Source of the DNA: JBFAPK01 sp040676675
Lineage (GTDB): Bacteria; Actinomycetota; Actinomycetes; Mycobacteriales; Micromonosporaceae
NCBI RefSeq assembly: GCF_040676675.1
Contig: NZ_JBFAPK010000007.1
Location: 124,001 to 188,000 of the forward strand
Direction of reading: 5' to 3'
DNA length: 64,000 bases
The position numbers and the translations under genes were made by a program. Under the pieces are notes generated by a model that ran no database searches, was not told the origin of the DNA, and was given only the letters and a program-made list of their open reading frames with translations. Shown in pieces: positions 44,501-53,231 of this stretch (position 1 is the first letter of the stretch; each line of letters starts with the position of its first letter).

Positions 44501-44596
44501 ATGAGCCGGGCCCGTTCTGCCGAGCATGCGGCCATCGCGACGCGGGGCGTCGCCGGGGCCCGCCGCCGCCTGGTGGAGGATCTGCGGGGGCGCTAG
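44501..44596 (+). CDS. 31-codon ORF upstream of eccC
   Basis: Encodes a basic, helical peptide of 31 residues starting MSRARSAEHAA and ending LVEDLRGR. No strong ribosome-binding site. It is followed 12 bases later by the next mini-ORF. May be a leader peptide; confidence is limited. Confidence 0.3.
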   Translation: MSRARSAEHAAIATRGVAGARRRLVEDLRGR

Positions 44597-44608
44597 TGGG
44601 AGGTCACA

Positions 44609-44659
44609 TTGGACACGGGTGAGCAGGCGACGGCCAAGCGCCGTGAGGTCACCACATGA
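44609..44659 (+). CDS. 16-codon TTG-start mini-ORF upstream of eccC
   Basis: TTG preceded by GGGAGG five bases upstream. Encodes 16 residues ending KRREVTT. Its TGA overlaps the next ATG (ATGA). Probably part of a coupled leader chain. Confidence 0.3.
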   Translation: MDTGEQATAKRREVTT

Positions 44660-44730
44660 GCGGGCGAATCGGAAAGCTCAGCGCGGTCGAGCCTCATGCC
44701 GCGGCGAAGCGTAGCGGAGTAACGGCATGA
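44656..44730 (+). CDS. 24-codon mini-ORF coupled to eccC
   Basis: Encodes MSGRIGKLSAV and 13 more residues, ending RSGVTA. Start overlaps the previous mini-ORF stop and its own stop overlaps the eccC ATG, both ATGA. The eccC start itself has only a modest GGAGTAACGGC upstream, so coupling through this ORF is plausible. Confidence 0.4.
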   Translation: MSGRIGKLSAVEPHAAAKRSGVTA

Positions 44731-47700
44731 GCACCGTTGTGATTAAGCGTCCGCCGCGCCGGCCGGCGCCGGAGATTCCCACCGGGGAACTGGCCGTCGA
44801 ACCGCCGCCGGAGATACCGCAGGCCGCCGGGGCGCGGATGCAGCAGTTGATGACGCTGCTGCCGATGCTCGGCGGCTCGGTCGCGATGGCGATGATGTTC
44901 GGTCGCGGCGGCGGTACCTACTCGTACGTGGTCGGGGCGATGTTCGGCGTCTCCTCGCTGGCCATGCTCGCGAGTTCCTGGGGCAGCTCCTCCGGTTCGC
45001 CGAAGAAGTCCGAGATGATGGCGGCCCGCCGCGAGTATCTGCGGCACCTGGCCACCCTCCGGCGCCGGGTCCGGGAGACCGCCGCGAAACAGCGGGCCGG
45101 CCTCTTCTACCGGCACCCCGACCCGACCCACCTCTGGTCCACGGTCGGCAGCCACCGGGTCTGGGAGCGCCGCCCGAACGACCCGGACTTCGGGGTGGTC
45201 CGGGTGGCCGTCGGCCCGCAGACCCTGGCCACCCCACTGATCCCCCCGGTCACCCGGCCGCTGGAGGACCTCGAACCGATGACCGCGGGCGCGCTGCGCC
45301 GCTTCCTCGACGCGTACTCGGTCGTCCCCGACCTGCCGGTGGCGCTCTCCATCCGCGGCTTCGCGCGGGTCTTCCTGCGCGGTGAGCCGGTGCGCGGCGA
45401 GTACGGCGGCCGGGCGGACGCCGGCGGCGAGGCGCAGGGGCTGGCCCGCGCCATGCTGACCCAGCTCGCCGTCTTCCACGCCCCGGACGAGCTGATGATC
45501 GCGGTCTGCGCGGGGCCGGAGCGGCGCGCGGCCTGGGAGTGGGTCAAGTGGCTCCCGCACGCCCAGCACCCGAACCGCAGCGACGCGCTCGGCCCGGTAC
45601 GCCTGGTCACCAGCTCCGCCGCCGAGCTGGAGCGGCTGCTCGACGAGACGGTCGCGAACCGTTCCCGGTTCAGCCCGGCCGGCCCGGCCACCGACGGTCC
45701 GCACCTGGTGATCGTGCTCGACGGCGCGGACCTGACCGGCGCCTCGCACCTGGTCAGCGACGGCGGCATCGACGCGGTCACCATCCTCGACCTGGACAGC
45801 CCGCCGCCGCGGCTGCTGGACCGTTCGATGCTGGTACTGGAGATTCACGGCGGCCGGCTGAACAGCTTCTCGATGGACGGCCAGGCCGAGGTGGGCACCG
45901 CGGACCGGCTCGACGTCGCCGAGGCCGAGGCGGTGGCCCGCCGGTTGGCGCCGCTGCGGCTGGCGGTGGCCTCCAAGAGCTCGGACGCGCCGCTCGCCGC
46001 CGAGATGGGCCTCGGTGAGCTGCTCGGCATCGGCGACCCGGACAACTTCAGCGTCGCGCAGGGCTGGGCGCCCCGGGCCAACCGGGACAAGCTGCGGGTG
46101 CCGATCGGCATCGGCGCCGACGGCGGCGCGATCGAACTGGACCTCAAGGAGTCCGCGCAGGACGGCATGGGCCCGCACGGTCTGCTGATCGGCGCCACCG
46201 GTTCCGGCAAGTCGGAGCTGCTGCGCACGCTGGTGCTGGCGCTCGCGGCGACGCACTCGTCCGAGTCGCTCAACTTCGTGCTGGTCGACTTCAAGGGTGG
46301 CGCGACCTTCGCCTCGCTGGACCGGATCCCGCACACCGCGGCGGTGATCACCAACCTCGCCGACGAGCTGCCGCTGGTCGACCGGATGGTCGACGCGATC
46401 AACGGCGAGCTGATCCGGCGCCAGGAGCTGCTGCGGCGGGCGGGCAACTTCGCCAGCCTGCGGGACTACGAGAAGGCCCGCGCCGGCGGCGCCGCGCTCG
46501 CGCCGATGCCGTCGCTGTTGATCATCTGTGACGAGTTCTCCGAGCTGCTCACCGCCAAGCCCGACTTCATCGACCTGTTCGTACAGATCGGCCGGGTGGG
46601 CCGGTCGCTCGGCGTGCACCTGCTGCTCGCGTCGCAGCGGCTGGAGGAGGGCCGGCTGCGCGGTCTCGACACGCACCTGTCGTACCGGATCGGCCTGCGG
46701 ACCTTCTCGGCCCTGGAGTCCCGCGCCGTGCTCGGCGTACCGGACGCGTACGAGCTGCCCCGCTCGCCCGGCCACGGCTACCTGAAGTTCGGCACCGAGC
46801 CGCTCGTCCGCTTCAAGGCCGCCTACGTCTCCGGCTCGTTCCGCAAGGCGGGCGCGGGCGGCGCCGGCGGCGACGGCCAGACCGGGGCGCCCCGGCTGCT
46901 CAACTACTCGACACACTTCGTGCCGGTACCGGAGCCGGTGGTACCGGCCACGCCCGCGCCGGTCGCCGAGGAGAGCGCGGCCGGGAACAGCCTGCTCGAC
47001 GTGATGGTCGCCCGGTTGGTCGGCCAGGGGCCGCCCGCCCACCAGGTCTGGCTGCCGCCGCTGGGCCAGGCCCCCGCCCTCGACGAGCTGCTCGGCCCGA
47101 TCACCAGCGACCCGGTGCGCGGGCTCACCTTCGGCAACCCGGAGCTGCACGGCGCGCTCCAGGTGCCGGTGGCGCTCGTGGACAAGCCGTTCGAGCAGCG
47201 GCGCGACCTGCTCTGGCTCTCCCTGGAGGGCGCCGCCGGGCACGTCGCGGTGGTCGGCGGTACGCAGAGCGGAAAGTCCACCCTGCTGCGCACGATGATC
47301 TGCGGGCTGGCGCTCACCCACACCCCGGCCGAGGTGCAGATCTACTGCCTCGACTTCGGCGGTGGCGGTCTCGCCATGCTGCGCGACCTGCCGCACGTCG
47401 GCGGGGTCGCCGGCCGGCTCGACACCGCCGCGGTACGGCGCACCATCGGCGAGATCACCACCCTGCTGGCCGAGCGCGAGCAGCGCTTCGCGGACCTCGG
47501 GGTGGACTCGATGGCCACGTACCGCAAGCGGCGCGCCGCCGGTGGCGGCGTCGGACCGGCCGCCGACCCGTTCGGCGACGTCTTCCTGGTGATCGACGGC
47601 TGGCCGACCCTGCGCGGCGAGTACGACGACCTGGAGCCGCTGATCACCGACCTCGCCACCCGCGGCCTCTCCTACGGGGTGCACGTGGTCGCCGCCGCGC

Positions 47701-48710
47701 CGCGCTGGATGGACTTCCGGCCGGCGATCCGCGACCTCTTCGGCTCGCGCCTGGAGCTGCGCCTCGGCGACCCGTCGGACTCGATCGTGAACCGCCGGGC
47801 GGCGGCGAACGTGCCGGAGAAGTCGCCGGGCCGGGGCCTCACCGCCGAGAGCCTGCACTTCCTCACCGTGCTGCCCGAGCTGGCCAGCCTCGGCGGGGAG
47901 ACCTCGTCGCTGGTCAAGGCCGTCGCGGGCGGGTGGGCCGGGGCACCGGCGCCCCGGGTACGGCTGCTGCCGCCGGTGCTGCCGTACGCCGAGCTGGACC
48001 TGGGCCGGGTCGGCGGCCTCGAACTGCCGATCGGCATCTCCGAGGCGGACCTGCAGCAGGTCGCCATCGACTTCGCCGCCGAGCCGCACTTCCTGCTCTT
48101 CGGCGACGGCGAGTGCGGCAAGTCCTCGTTCCTGCGGGCGCTCGCCACCACGATCACCACCCGGTTCACGCCGGAGCAGGCGCGGGTGATCCTGGTCGAC
48201 TACCGCCGCAGCCTGCTCGGCACCATCCAGTCCGAACACCTCATCGGGTACGGCACCGCGGCAGCCGCCACCAGCGAGCTGATCGAGTCGGTCGCCGGGT
48301 ACATGCAGCGCCGCCTGCCCGGCCCGGACGTGACCCCGCAGCAGCTGCGGGACCGCTCGTGGTGGACCGGGCCGGAGCTGTTCATCCTGGTGGACGACTA
48401 CGACCTGGTGACCACCGGTCCGGCGAACCCGCTGCGGGCCATCGAGGAGTACCTCCCGCAGGCCCGCGACGTGGGCCTGCACGTCGTGCTGACCCGCCGC
48501 TCCGGCGGCGCGTCCCGCGCCCTGTACGACCCGATCATCCAGCGGCTGCGCGAACTCTCCTCGCCCGGTCTGGTGATGTCGGGGAGCAAGGACGAGGGCG
48601 CCCTCATCGGCAACGTGCGGCCCGGTCCGATGCCGCCGGGACGGGGCCGCCTGGTCACCCGCAAGGAGGGCGTACGCCTCGTGCAGCTCGCCCACCTGCC
48701 GGCGATCTGA
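44727..48710 (+). CDS. eccC: Type VII secretion ATPase EccC (fused EccCa/EccCb)
   Basis: 1327 residues, the full-length fused form. Two N-terminal membrane helices (about 38-58, 64-84), then three FtsK/SpoIIIE ATPase domains with P-loops GATGSGKSE (Lys495), GGTQSGKST (Lys850) and GDGECGKSS (Lys1132). Walker B of domain 1 is LLIICDEFSELL. All three P-loops keep the lysine, unlike the FtsK-like protein at 28687. It drives export of WXG100-type substrates, none of which is encoded nearby. Confidence 0.95.
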   Translation: MSTVVIKRPPRRPAPEIPTGELAVEPPPEIPQAAGARMQQLMTLLPMLGGSVAMAMMFGRGGGTYSYVVGAMFGVSSLAMLASSWGSSSGSPKKSEMMAARREYLRHLATLRRRVRETAAKQRAGLFYRHPDPTHLWSTVGSHRVWERRPNDPDFGVVRVAVGPQTLATPLIPPVTRPLEDLEPMTAGALRRFLDAYSVVPDLPVALSIRGFARVFLRGEPVRGEYGGRADAGGEAQGLARAMLTQLAVFHAPDELMIAVCAGPERRAAWEWVKWLPHAQHPNRSDALGPVRLVTSSAAELERLLDETVANRSRFSPAGPATDGPHLVIVLDGADLTGASHLVSDGGIDAVTILDLDSPPPRLLDRSMLVLEIHGGRLNSFSMDGQAEVGTADRLDVAEAEAVARRLAPLRLAVASKSSDAPLAAEMGLGELLGIGDPDNFSVAQGWAPRANRDKLRVPIGIGADGGAIELDLKESAQDGMGPHGLLIGATGSGKSELLRTLVLALAATHSSESLNFVLVDFKGGATFASLDRIPHTAAVITNLADELPLVDRMVDAINGELIRRQELLRRAGNFASLRDYEKARAGGAALAPMPSLLIICDEFSELLTAKPDFIDLFVQIGRVGRSLGVHLLLASQRLEEGRLRGLDTHLSYRIGLRTFSALESRAVLGVPDAYELPRSPGHGYLKFGTEPLVRFKAAYVSGSFRKAGAGGAGGDGQTGAPRLLNYSTHFVPVPEPVVPATPAPVAEESAAGNSLLDVMVARLVGQGPPAHQVWLPPLGQAPALDELLGPITSDPVRGLTFGNPELHGALQVPVALVDKPFEQRRDLLWLSLEGAAGHVAVVGGTQSGKSTLLRTMICGLALTHTPAEVQIYCLDFGGGGLAMLRDLPHVGGVAGRLDTAAVRRTIGEITTLLAEREQRFADLGVDSMATYRKRRAAGGGVGPAADPFGDVFLVIDGWPTLRGEYDDLEPLITDLATRGLSYGVHVVAAAPRWMDFRPAIRDLFGSRLELRLGDPSDSIVNRRAAANVPEKSPGRGLTAESLHFLTVLPELASLGGETSSLVKAVAGGWAGAPAPRVRLLPPVLPYAELDLGRVGGLELPIGISEADLQQVAIDFAAEPHFLLFGDGECGKSSFLRALATTITTRFTPEQARVILVDYRRSLLGTIQSEHLIGYGTAAAATSELIESVAGYMQRRLPGPDVTPQQLRDRSWWTGPELFILVDDYDLVTTGPANPLRAIEEYLPQARDVGLHVVLTRRSGGASRALYDPIIQRLRELSSPGLVMSGSKDEGALIGNVRPGPMPPGRGRLVTRKEGVRLVQLAHLPAI

Positions 48711-48725
48711 CCAGCTCCTTCGGCC

Positions 48726-48757
48726 ACGGGCCGGCCGCCGCGTGGTGGCCGGCCCGT
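48726..48757 (+). terminator. Hairpin after eccC
   Basis: An 11-bp perfect inverted repeat (48726-48736 with 48747-48757) starts 15 bases after the eccC stop and is followed by CGCCTTTCC. The CCCGTCGCCTTTCCACC tail is duplicated 22 bases later. Confidence 0.6.
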
Positions 48758-48792
48758 CGCCTTTCCACCGGCGGCCCGTCGCCTTTCCACCA

Positions 48793-48817
48793 GGCGGTGC
48801 GACGGCGTCGCACCGCC
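48793..48817. terminator. Second hairpin in the eccC-mycP gap
   Basis: An 11-bp perfect inverted repeat (48793-48803 with 48807-48817), loop GGC, between eccC and mycP. With the first hairpin it suggests that mycP has its own promoter. Confidence 0.5.
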
Positions 48818-48900
48818 CGGACGGCCGGCACATGCCATTTGCCCCGCGACGGAAGTGAAACGAGGTAACCTCCGTGCATCAGTGTGTCTGTCGGGGTGAA

Positions 48901-48915
48901 ATGGCCGAACTGTGA
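48901..48915 (+). CDS. Four-codon mini-ORF overlapping the mycP start
   Basis: ATG GCC GAA CTG TGA encodes MAEL. The TGA overlaps the GTG start of mycP (GTGA), and CGGGGTGA stands just before the ATG. It is short enough to be chance; listed because mycP otherwise has a poor ribosome-binding site. Confidence 0.25.
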   Translation: MAEL

Positions 48916-50279
48916 GCGGGCTGTCAAACCGAAGCCGGAACGCCGCTAGGCGGGTCGCCGGTGCGCTGTTGCTGAGCGCCGTGGGGATCGCCACGGCGCT
49001 CGCCGGACCGTCGCCGGCCGCCCAGGCGCAGCCGTCCTCCCTTCCGCCGGCCGCCGCGCAGCCGCTCCCGGCGCCGTCCGTCGCGCCGGTCGTACCGGAG
49101 CGGGCCCCCGCCGAGCCGGCCGTCGCGCGCCGGGCCGTGCCGCCCCGAACCGACCCGGTACGGGACGACCAGTGGCAGCTGGGCGAGCTGAACGCCGCGT
49201 CGGCGTGGCGGGTCTCCACCGGCAAGGGCGTCACCGTCGCCGTGATCGACTCGGGTGTGGACGGCTCCCACCCGGACCTCGCCGGCCAGGTGCTCCCCGG
49301 TCTCGACCTGGTCCAGCCCTCGGACGCCAACGGCCAGAGCGACCCGGTGGGGCACGGCACCACCGTGGCGGCGCTGATCGCCGGGCGCGACGACGACAGC
49401 CAGGGCGTGGTCGGGCTGGCGCCCGACGCCAAGATCCTTCCGGTCCGGGTCCTGGACGCCGAGAACCGGTACGACGACGCGATGATCGTCGCCAAGGGCG
49501 TACGGTGGGCCGTCGACAACGGCGCCCGGGTGATCAACCTCTCCCTGGGCGGTACCGGCGACAGCCCGGCCCTGGCCGCCGCGCTGGACTACGCGTTCGC
49601 CCGGGACGTGGTGGTCGTCGCCTGCACGGGCAACCTCTCGCCCTCCTCGCCGAACACCCGCGTCTGGTACCCGGCCCGGGAGCCGGGCGTGATCGCCGTG
49701 GCGGGCCTGGAGCGGGACACCGACTCCCTCTGGTCCGGCTCCATCACCGGCCCCGAGACGGTGCTGAGCGCTCCCGCCACCAACCTGCACGGTGCCCGAC
49801 CCGGCGGTTTCTGGCGCGTCCAGGGCACGAGCTTCGCGGCGCCCCTGGTGGCGGCGACGGCGGCGCTCGTACGCTCCCACTGGCCCACCATGTCCGCCGG
49901 TGACGTGGTCAACCGGCTGATCAGGACGGCCCGCGACCTCGGGCCGGCCGGCCGCGACGACCGGTTCGGCTTCGGCCTGGTGAACCCGGTCGCCGCGCTC
50001 AACGGCGAGGTGGCCCGGGTCGACCACAACCCGCTCGACGACCTGCACTCGCCCGCGGTCGTCGGCTTCGGCCCCGCGCCGGGCGCGGACACCGCCGTCG
50101 AGTCGACCGAGGGCGAGCCCAGCGGTCTCGGTATCCCGGGCGCGCACCGGCGGAGCAACTGGGCGGCGCAGCCGGCCGGCGGGCCGAACATCCAGCCGCC
50201 CGAGGGCGCCTGGGTCGGCGGCACGCTCTTCGTACTCCTGCTGCTCGGCAGCGCGGTGCTGCTGCGCCGGTTCCGATGA
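48912..50279 (+). CDS. mycP: Mycosin MycP, ESX-associated subtilisin protease
   Basis: Exported, membrane-anchored S8 serine protease of 455 residues. Signal peptide (about 1-40), Pro/Ala-rich propeptide-like linker, then the protease domain with catalytic Asp113 (VIDSGVDG), His148 (GHGTTVAAL) and Ser307 (GTSFAAP). A C-terminal helix (about 431-449) followed by LRRFR anchors it. Mycosins stabilise and process ESX components. Located after eccC, giving a compact ESX set. Confidence 0.94.
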   Translation: MSGLSNRSRNAARRVAGALLLSAVGIATALAGPSPAAQAQPSSLPPAAAQPLPAPSVAPVVPERAPAEPAVARRAVPPRTDPVRDDQWQLGELNAASAWRVSTGKGVTVAVIDSGVDGSHPDLAGQVLPGLDLVQPSDANGQSDPVGHGTTVAALIAGRDDDSQGVVGLAPDAKILPVRVLDAENRYDDAMIVAKGVRWAVDNGARVINLSLGGTGDSPALAAALDYAFARDVVVVACTGNLSPSSPNTRVWYPAREPGVIAVAGLERDTDSLWSGSITGPETVLSAPATNLHGARPGGFWRVQGTSFAAPLVAATAALVRSHWPTMSAGDVVNRLIRTARDLGPAGRDDRFGFGLVNPVAALNGEVARVDHNPLDDLHSPAVVGFGPAPGADTAVESTEGEPSGLGIPGAHRRSNWAAQPAGGPNIQPPEGAWVGGTLFVLLLLGSAVLLRRFR

Positions 50280-50337
50280 GGCTCGGCCTGATCTCCTGCT
50301 TTGGGGGCTTGGGGCCTCGCGTGGTCGGGGTTGGGTT

Positions 50338-50399
50338 GGGGGCCGGATCACCCGCTCTGGGCGGTCAGGCTTGATCCCGTCGCGGGCGATCCGGCCCCC
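50338..50399. terminator. Long hairpin between mycP and the MarP-like gene
   Basis: A 12-bp stem (50338-50349 with 50388-50399), extended inward by CCCG/CGGG pairing, lies between two convergent genes. The outer flanks also pair (GGTTGGG against CCCAACC). The loop is large, so efficiency is uncertain. The rest of 50280-50485 shows no gene. Confidence 0.55.
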
Positions 50400-50485
50400 A
50401 GCATCGCGCCGCCGAAAGCGACCCGGCCCCAACCCCAGCACGCCGATCGGCCTCGCTGGCGGTAGCAGGGGTGACCCGTGGGTGG

Positions 50486-51664
50486 TCAGGTGCAGTTGCC
50501 GGTGCCGGTGGCGCGGGTCCGCTCGACACCGGCCGCCGCGACGGTGCGCGCCTCGTCGGCCGTGACGGCGAAGCCGGTGTACCGGTCGTCGGCGGCCGCC
50601 GCGAAGATCACGCCGAGTACCTGGCCGTTCGGGGCGACCAGCGGGCCGCCCGAGTTGCCGCTGCGGACCAGCGCCCGGATCGTGTAGATCTCCCGGGTCA
50701 CGTCCCCGGACTCGTAGATGTCCGGACCGGTGATCTCGCTGACGTCGCGGATCCGCGCGGGCTGCGGGTCGTACGGCCCGTCGAGCGGGAAGCCCAGCAC
50801 CACCGCGTCCGACTCGCTCGGGGCGGGCCGGCTGGCGAAGCGCATCACCTGCGCGTCCAGGCCGGGTACGTAGATCACCGCGAGATCGCGGTGCGGGTCG
50901 TAGACCACCACCCGCCCGTTGTGGCGCTCCCCGTTCAGCTCGACCGCGACGCTGCGGGTACCGGCGACGACGTGGGCGTTGGTCATCACCCGGTCGTCGG
51001 AGTAGACGAAGCCGGAGCCCTCGATGCGGCGCGAGCAGCTGGGCGCGTTGCCGAGCACCTTCACCACCGACTGCCGCCCCTGGGCGACGACCTGCGATCC
51101 GGCCAGCGCGGGATCCGGCGGGGCGACCTGCCGGACCCGGGTCGGCGCCAGCCCGTTGAACACGTCCGGGAAGCCGTTGGTGTTCACGGTGTCCTGCAAC
51201 GCCTCGGAGAGCCGCTGCGCCTGGGACGGCAGTACCCCGTCCACCGCCTTGATCAGAGCGCTGTTCCGTACCGAGCTGGCCAGCCAGGGCAGCGACGACG
51301 AGCCCAGCGGTACCGCCACCAGCCACGCCACCAGCAGTACGGCGACCAGCGAGACGAACGCCCCGCCGACGTCGTCGGCCTTCCGGACCGCCCGGCTGGT
51401 GATCGCGTGGCGCAGGTGCGAGCCGACCCAGCCGGCGAGCGCCTGGCCGAGGACCGCGAGGCCGAAGATCATGACCAGGGAGACCACGACGCGCGTCGAC
51501 GGGCTGTCGAACTGGCGGGCGAGGAGCGGACCGAGCTGGAGGCCGATCAGGGCACCGAGGAAGAAGCCGCTGAACGACAGCACACCGATGACGAAGCCCT
51601 GGCGGTAGCCGCTGATCGCGAACACCAACATGAGCAGGATCAGAACCACATCGACCGCGGACAC
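50486..51664 (-). CDS. MarP-like membrane serine protease
   Basis: 392 residues from GTG 51664. Four N-terminal CvpA-type membrane helices (about 1-160) precede a trypsin-like periplasmic domain with His in TNAHVVAG, Asp in DPHRDLAVI and Ser in RSGNSGGPL. Two cysteines (SCSRR, GNCT) may form the regulatory disulfide seen in M. tuberculosis MarP (Rv3671c), a protease for acid and oxidative stress. Gene order with the Nudix, TlpA and nth genes matches Rv3671c-Rv3674c. Confidence 0.92.
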   Translation of the reverse strand: MSAVDVVLILLMLVFAISGYRQGFVIGVLSFSGFFLGALIGLQLGPLLARQFDSPSTRVVVSLVMIFGLAVLGQALAGWVGSHLRHAITSRAVRKADDVGGAFVSLVAVLLVAWLVAVPLGSSSLPWLASSVRNSALIKAVDGVLPSQAQRLSEALQDTVNTNGFPDVFNGLAPTRVRQVAPPDPALAGSQVVAQGRQSVVKVLGNAPSCSRRIEGSGFVYSDDRVMTNAHVVAGTRSVAVELNGERHNGRVVVYDPHRDLAVIYVPGLDAQVMRFASRPAPSESDAVVLGFPLDGPYDPQPARIRDVSEITGPDIYESGDVTREIYTIRALVRSGNSGGPLVAPNGQVLGVIFAAAADDRYTGFAVTADEARTVAAAGVERTRATGTGNCT

Positions 51665-51774
51665 GCGTCCAGGGTACGGGTGCCGGATGTGAACGGTGGC
51701 AGTCACTCGAACCGGCCCGGTGCGCGCCGCCTCGCCGCCGCCCCGGCGCGAGGTCAGGCGCCCCGGGCGCGAGG

Positions 51775-52473
51775 TCAGGAGACCGGGCCGGCCAGTTCGT
51801 CCGCCTCGGCACCCGGCGGGGTCGCCGCCACGGGAGGAAGGTCCACGACCCGGTCCCGCGGCCACGGCCGGGCCCAGCCGCCCATGTCGAGCAGGGCCGC
51901 GAGCACCCCGGCGGTGAAGCCCCAGACCAGCATGCCGCGCACCTGGAAGGCGGGTCCGACGAAGCCGCTGGGGTGCCGTACCCGTACCCGGTTCGCGGGA
52001 TCGACCAGCTCCGCGATGGGAAGCCGGGCGACGTGGGCGACCTCGGCCGGCTCCCGGGGGTGCACCGGGTGGGGGCGGTGCCACCAGGCCAGCACGGGGG
52101 TGACCACGAAGTCGCTGACGGGGATCCAGAGCCGGGGCAGCTCGGCGAGGACGGTGACGCTGTCCGGGTCGAGCCCGACCTCCTCCTCGGCCTCCCGCAG
52201 GGCGCAGGCGATCGCGTCCGGGTCGCCCGGGTCGGCGGCGCCACCGGGGAAGGCGGGCTGCCCGGCGTGGTGCCGCATCCGGGCCGCGCGCTGCAGCAGC
52301 AGCACGTCCGGGCCGTGCGCCGGGTCCTCGCCGAAGAGGATCAGGACCGCGCTGGACCGGCCGCCGTTGGCGGGGGTACGCAGCCGGGTGAAGTCCTCGG
52401 CCCGCGCGGTGCGTACCCGGGTGAGCAGCGGGTCGAGCCAGGCGGGCGGTCGCGGGGTAGGGGCGGGGCTCAT
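51775..52473 (-). CDS. CoA pyrophosphatase-type Nudix hydrolase
   Basis: 232 residues. The Nudix core is FPGGAADPGD ... ALREAEEEVGL (about residues 74-100), with the REAEEEVG catalytic helix intact. The first Nudix glutamate (G-x5-E) is not conserved, as in the CoA/NudL subgroup. Likely cleaves CoA or its derivatives. ATG overlaps the stop of the TlpA gene (ATGA). Counterpart of Rv3672c. Confidence 0.88.
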   Translation of the reverse strand: MSPAPTPRPPAWLDPLLTRVRTARAEDFTRLRTPANGGRSSAVLILFGEDPAHGPDVLLLQRAARMRHHAGQPAFPGGAADPGDPDAIACALREAEEEVGLDPDSVTVLAELPRLWIPVSDFVVTPVLAWWHRPHPVHPREPAEVAHVARLPIAELVDPANRVRVRHPSGFVGPAFQVRGMLVWGFTAGVLAALLDMGGWARPWPRDRVVDLPPVAATPPGAEADELAGPVS

Positions 52474-53231
52474 CGCGGCACCGCCACGCCGAGGTGCCGC
52501 GTCACCAGGTCGGCGAGGGCCGCGTCGTCGAGCGCGCCGCTGTTGTCCAGATGGCGCACCCGGCCCGCGCCGTCGACGAAGAGGGTCACCGGCAGGCCGG
52601 CTGGCCCCGGCTCGTTCCGAGCGCCCCGCTGCGCGCGTAGCGCGCGCAGCGCCGCGCCGTCCTGGTCCACCAGCGTGGGGTAGGTCAGCCCGAGGTCGGC
52701 GCCGAGCGACTCGGCGGCCTCGCGCTGGTCGGCGGTGTCCACGCCGAGCACGTGCAGCCGGTCACCGGTCCGCTGGGCGAGCCGCTGGAACGCCGGCAGT
52801 TCCTTCTGGCACGGCCCGCACCAGGCGGCCCAGAGGTTGACCACGGCCGGCCCGCGCAGCGCCGCGAGGGTGAAGCGGTCGCCGCCGACCAGGCAGGGCA
52901 GCGCGATCTCCGGCAGCGCTTCGCCCGCCCCGGACCCACCCGGCGTGGACGCGGTCGAGGGTCGAGCCGTCGTCTCCGTACCGCCGGACCCGCCCGGGAC
53001 GGAGGCGGAGGCCGACGCGGAACCGGCACCGGTCGGGGACGCGGAGCCGCCCGCGGACGGGGAGCCGCTCGGGGCCCCGGCGGGCGGGCCGGGCGGGGCG
53101 GTCAGCCCGGCGCAGTCGGCGAACGCCCGCGCCGTCGCCGGCGCGCCCGCGGGCTTGCGGTCCGGCCCGGTGCAGCCGGCCGCGAGCAGCAGCGCCGGCA
53201 GGAGCAGCGCCGCGGCGATCTCACGTCTCAC
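52470..53231 (-). CDS. TlpA-like thioredoxin lipoprotein
   Basis: 253 residues. Lipobox LLAAGC (Cys19) exports and anchors it. A Ser/Gly/Pro-rich linker follows, then a thioredoxin fold with the redox motif AAWCGPCQKEL at about 133-143 and the cis-Pro in AGLPVTLFVDG. It probably handles disulfide exchange outside the membrane, possibly for the adjacent Cys-containing MarP-like protease. GTG start overlaps the nth stop (GTGA). Confidence 0.9.
   Translation of the reverse strand: MRREIAAALLLPALLLAAGCTGPDRKPAGAPATARAFADCAGLTAPPGPPAGAPSGSPSAGGSASPTGAGSASASASVPGGSGGTETTARPSTASTPGGSGAGEALPEIALPCLVGGDRFTLAALRGPAVVNLWAAWCGPCQKELPAFQRLAQRTGDRLHVLGVDTADQREAAESLGADLGLTYPTLVDQDGAALRALRAQRGARNEPGPAGLPVTLFVDGAGRVRHLDNSGALDDAALADLVTRHLGVAVPR

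Noticed and set aside
44694..48833. Very long antisense reading frame over eccC
   Set aside because: It lies wholly opposite eccC, has no domain signature, and arises because high-GC coding sequence rarely has stops on the other strand.
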